A stretch of 64,000 bases of DNA, taken from NCBI RefSeq assembly GCF_003260205.1, contig NZ_QERF01000008.1:186001-250000 (forward strand), written 5' to 3'. The stretch is from Winogradskyella tangerina. Its GTDB lineage: Bacteria; Bacteroidota; Bacteroidia; Flavobacteriales; Flavobacteriaceae. A program made the translations under genes and the position numbers. This document shows, piece after piece, positions 62,472 to 64,000 of this stretch (position 1 is the first letter of the stretch; each line of letters starts with the position of its first letter). The notes beneath the pieces are model-generated. The model did not search any database. It had not been told where the DNA came from and saw nothing but the letters and a program-made list of their open reading frames with translations.

Positions 62472-62930
62472 ATGAATAAACTTTACCTAAATAAAAAAAC
62501 TTTCAAATATGCGAGCCTTATATGGAGTTTTTTCGCCTACATAATAGGCGCTATTATCTGGATTTTATGGATAAACCTAGTGACTTGGTCAAAACCTGAG
62601 CTGAATAATATTATTGAAACTACAATAATTTTTGAAATCGTTTTTCTAGTCAGGACACTAACACTAATAATCCGAAAACATTTAATCAGTATCTATATAG
62701 ATTCAGAAAACAACCTATTAATAATTAATCAATTAAGAGTGTTTCAAAAGAATTTACGAACTGAATTAAACCTTGAGAAATTAGAAATTTCCGAATTGAA
62801 AAATGAATGGTTCACTTATTTCAATTTGCAAGACGATAATGATTCTATTTGTATTTCTTCAAGTAATTATGGATTGACAGAAAAAAAAGTGAGGAAAATA
62901 TATAAAAAACTACACACAACAAAGAACTGA
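62472..62930 (+). CDS. Cassette-borne hypothetical membrane protein
   Basis: 152 aa from the ATG at 62472 (MNKLYLNKKTF), not the ATG at 62418, which adds an uncharacteristic leader. Two membrane helices (WSFFAYIIGAIIWILWINL, FEIVFLVRTLTLIIR) and a charged C-terminal domain. The last five codons and the stop lie inside a copy of repeat E3, so its C-terminus may be formed by the repeat. Confidence 0.6.
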   Translation: MNKLYLNKKTFKYASLIWSFFAYIIGAIIWILWINLVTWSKPELNNIIETTIIFEIVFLVRTLTLIIRKHLISIYIDSENNLLIINQLRVFQKNLRTELNLEKLEISELKNEWFTYFNLQDDNDSICISSSNYGLTEKKVRKIYKKLHTTKN

Positions 62931-62951
62931 GTTAAAAAACAAGTCTTTTTA
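62917..62951. repeat. Left half of palindrome E3, broken copy
   Basis: 35 bases identical to 59156-59190. Then the sequence diverges, close to the IS3-like transposase gene. A deletion or insertion probably cut the second arm. Confidence 0.7.
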
Positions 62952-63025
62952 GCTTAATTTAGAAACATAATTTTCATCATATGTAAGTCTTCAAACAAAG
63001 TTTACTAGTTAGGTTTAAAGTTAAG

Positions 63026-64000
63026 TTATAGATTTAAAGATTGCAATAAATGTTCTTTTCGTCTTCTTTTCATAGTTCTGATTTTAGTTAGTTTTCTTTG
63101 ATCTAAGATTCTTTTCTCCCTTCCATAATACACATCAATAGGAGTCAGATTATTCAATGATTCATGGTATCTATGGTTGTTATAATACTCAACGAACTCT
63201 TCTAATCTCTGAATGAGATCTTCTGGGAAAAAGTAATTTTCAAGTTTTACAACATTTTTCATAGATCTGTGATACCGTTCTATCTTCCCTTGCGTTTGGG
63301 GATGGTTTGGCCGTCCTCTTACATGGCTCATTCCTTTATCCTGAATATAATCTGATAGTTCAGAACTAATATAACAAGAGCCATTATCACTCAATAGCTT
63401 TGGTGCATTTTTCTTGGTCAAACCTGCTTTATCAAGAGCCCGACCTATCGTTCTTGTTACGTCATCCACCTTCATATTGGAACATAGCTCCCAATGGACG
63501 ATATAACGACTGTAGTCGTCCAGAACAGTAGACAGGTAATACCATCCCCAACCGATAATCTTGAAGTAGGTAAAGTCCGTTTGCCACATCTGGTTAGGGC
63601 GTGTGGTTTTATCCTTGAACTCACTACTTGCTTGCATTACGATATATGCTGGAGAAGTGATCAACCCCCTTCTTTTTAAGATGCGGTAAACACTACTCTC
63701 GGATATAAAGTAACCCTTGTGGTCCGTTATACTGTGTGCAAGTTCCCTAGGAGACAATTCTGGATGCTCTAAGGCAAATTCCACAACCTGATTGCGGATT
63801 TGGTCAGGGATGCGGTTCCATTGACTTCTTACCTTTCTATTCTTAGGAGCAAGCGCATCGTAGCCACCTTTCTTGAACCTGCCAAACCAGTTGTAAAACG
63901 TACGCTTAGGTATCTTCAGCTCCTTGAGCGTTCTGTTTACGCCCAAATCTGAGCTTTCAACCAGACGTATGATCTCGTATTTCTCTTCTTGACTAAAACG
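63026..64000 (-). CDS. IS3/IS481-like DDE transposase, 5' end outside window
   Basis: The frame continues past the window edge, so about 324 residues are seen. HTH (VNRTLKELKIPKRTFYNWFGRFKKGGYDAL) and a second HTH region (SPRELAHSITDHKGYFISESSVYRILKRRGL). The integrase core has Asp in MWQTDFTYFKIIGWGWYYLSTVLDDYSRYI, Asp in LLSDNGSCYIS and Glu in TQGKIERYHRSMKN, the complete DDE triad. The element ends were not identified. Next to the cassette series it probably caused the break in repeat E3. Confidence 0.9.
   Translation of the reverse strand, partial: RFSQEEKYEIIRLVESSDLGVNRTLKELKIPKRTFYNWFGRFKKGGYDALAPKNRKVRSQWNRIPDQIRNQVVEFALEHPELSPRELAHSITDHKGYFISESSVYRILKRRGLITSPAYIVMQASSEFKDKTTRPNQMWQTDFTYFKIIGWGWYYLSTVLDDYSRYIVHWELCSNMKVDDVTRTIGRALDKAGLTKKNAPKLLSDNGSCYISSELSDYIQDKGMSHVRGRPNHPQTQGKIERYHRSMKNVVKLENYFFPEDLIQRLEEFVEYYNNHRYHESLNNLTPIDVYYGREKRILDQRKLTKIRTMKRRRKEHLLQSLNL

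Noticed and set aside
1..64000. tRNA, rRNA or CRISPR arrays
   Set aside because: No cloverleaf with intact 5' part, no rRNA-like stretch and no regularly spaced repeats with unique spacers were seen by reading; a dedicated scan could still find a tRNA that I missed.

Overview
The window is AT-rich and looks like the chromosome of a marine Flavobacteriaceae-type Bacteroidota. The evidence is several matches to the Bacteroidota promoter box TAnnTTTG, two proteins with type IX secretion (T9SS) C-terminal sorting tails, TonB receptors with carboxypeptidase-like N-domains, a HmuY/TonB heme pair and many small lipoproteins. No rRNA or complete tRNA gene was seen.

Region 1 (1-16 kb) holds an exopolysaccharide/surface locus and its probable regulator. 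It encodes a secreted Ig-like protein, a membrane-anchored GH5-type glycosidase, a GT4 glycosyltransferase, a Wzx-like flippase, a STAS protein and a TPR/beta-barrel outer membrane protein. It also has a large T9SS-secreted protein and a five-gene operon: CheY-like receiver, H-NOX nitric oxide sensor, PAS-PAS histidine kinase, Hpt protein and LytTR response regulator. Four places carry tandem sites with a 21-bp period, the geometry expected of a LytTR protein. They lie upstream of the glycosyltransferase, the STAS gene, the T9SS protein and the regulator operon itself. I read this as an NO-responsive, self-regulated biofilm/matrix regulon; it is the most interesting system here.

Region 2 (16.2-23.5 kb) is accessory. 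It has a MORC/GHKL ATPase and a putative AbiC-like membrane protein (candidate phage defence), lipoproteins, a cupin, a MORN-repeat protein, two tiny overlapping membrane-protein genes and an ECF sigma/anti-sigma pair. Region 3 (23.6-29.6 kb) has a TonB receptor, a TPR lipoprotein, two DUF4331 proteins and a DUF2490 barrel. Region 4 (30-36 kb) is a stress block: CorA, MscS, Dps and a divergent sigma-70 paralogue. Three of its minus-strand genes share a conserved upstream block. Region 5 (36-41 kb) is a polyamine operon (arginine decarboxylase, agmatinase, deoxyhypusine-synthase-like protein) with trailing small genes, one of 43 aa.

Region 6 (41.8-52 kb) mixes LRR proteins, a TetR/cupin pair with twin operators, Hsp20, and an IS6-family element flanked by broken AraC and SMI1/KNR4 genes; relics of its ends are scattered around. 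Region 7 (52-57.6 kb) is a heme uptake locus (HmuY, TonB receptor, DUF6607) plus an Asp-rich lipoprotein. Region 8 (58-64 kb) is a series of small membrane, lipoprotein and immunity-like genes separated by long imperfect palindromes built like integron attC sites but without the canonical core. It ends at an IS3/IS481-like transposase cut by the window edge. A 50-bp boundary element recurs in front of three accessory genes (16.2, 49.3 and 58.0 kb).
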